In this document: positions 12,097 through 12,104 of the stretch, one piece after another
Layout: every line of letters starts with the position of its first letter
Numbering within the stretch: position 1 is the first letter of the stretch
Assembly: GCA_900765165.1 (NCBI GenBank)
Contig: CAAFQR010000030.1
Location: forward strand, 1 to 12,104
Length of the DNA: 12,104 nucleotides
Direction: 5' to 3'
Origin: Veillonellaceae bacterium
Lineage (GTDB): Bacteria; Bacillota; Negativicutes; Veillonellales; Veillonellaceae
The notes under the pieces: model-generated
The model's input: the letters and a program-made list of their open reading frames with translations, nothing else
Databases searched by the model: none
What the model was told of the DNA's origin: nothing
Position numbers and translations under genes: made by a program

Positions 12097-12104
12097 ATGC
12101 TATC

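Larger units (their letters stand above)
11768..12104. other. Divergent regulatory region with no supported gene
   Basis: About 337 bp between the MerR start and the window edge. It contains two inverted repeats, two plus-strand promoter candidates and a terminal Shine-Dalgarno, each listed separately. A clear minus-strand promoter for the MerR gene could not be fixed: TATAGT (plus-strand 11835-11840) has no well-spaced -35, and an AT-rich TATAAA nearer the gene has only a weak one. A short open stretch around 11897-11988 (plus) has no ribosome-binding site. Confidence 0.55.

Overview
The window suggests a Negativicutes-type bacterium, i.e. a Firmicute with an outer membrane (Veillonella, Megasphaera, Dialister or a relative; the genus cannot be fixed from sequence alone). 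Two outer-membrane proteins with signal peptides, a type Va autotransporter and a TonB-dependent receptor, sit beside a BmrR-like MerR regulator of Firmicutes style. Ribosome-binding sites are purine-rich and the base composition is moderately AT-rich.

Layout: 1-92 carries two copies of a GC-rich, hairpin-forming repeat with a 57-bp period. 93-409 is an AT-rich leader with a perfect 19-bp palindrome, a candidate promoter and a Shine-Dalgarno for the next gene. 410-8713 (+) is one giant autotransporter of 2767 residues: signal peptide, five tandem diverged units of about 455-505 residues, a proline/aspartate linker and a C-terminal beta-barrel. 8787-10715 (+) is a 642-residue TonB-dependent receptor, 73 bp downstream and probably co-transcribed. 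10755-10796 is a strong bidirectional terminator. 10814-11767 (-) is a 317-residue MerR-family regulator with a GyrI-like effector-binding C-terminus. 11768-12104 is a divergent regulatory region with two inverted repeats, two candidate plus-strand promoters and a Shine-Dalgarno at its very end, so a plus-strand gene almost certainly starts at or just after position 12105.

How the genes may work together: the first two encode surface proteins. One is a very long secreted beta-helical passenger, probably an adhesin or surface stalk. The other is an energised importer of an unknown ligand, such as a siderophore, haem, cobamide or metal complex. The missing terminator between them and the weak internal signals favour one transcript. 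The MerR gene is convergent to that pair and divergent from the unseen gene on the right, which is its most likely target.

The most unusual features are the five-unit passenger, the 19-bp palindrome ahead of it, the 57-bp structured repeat at the left edge, and the dyad between candidate -35 and -10 elements ahead of the unseen right-hand gene. No CRISPR array, tRNA, rRNA, transposase or phage gene was seen.
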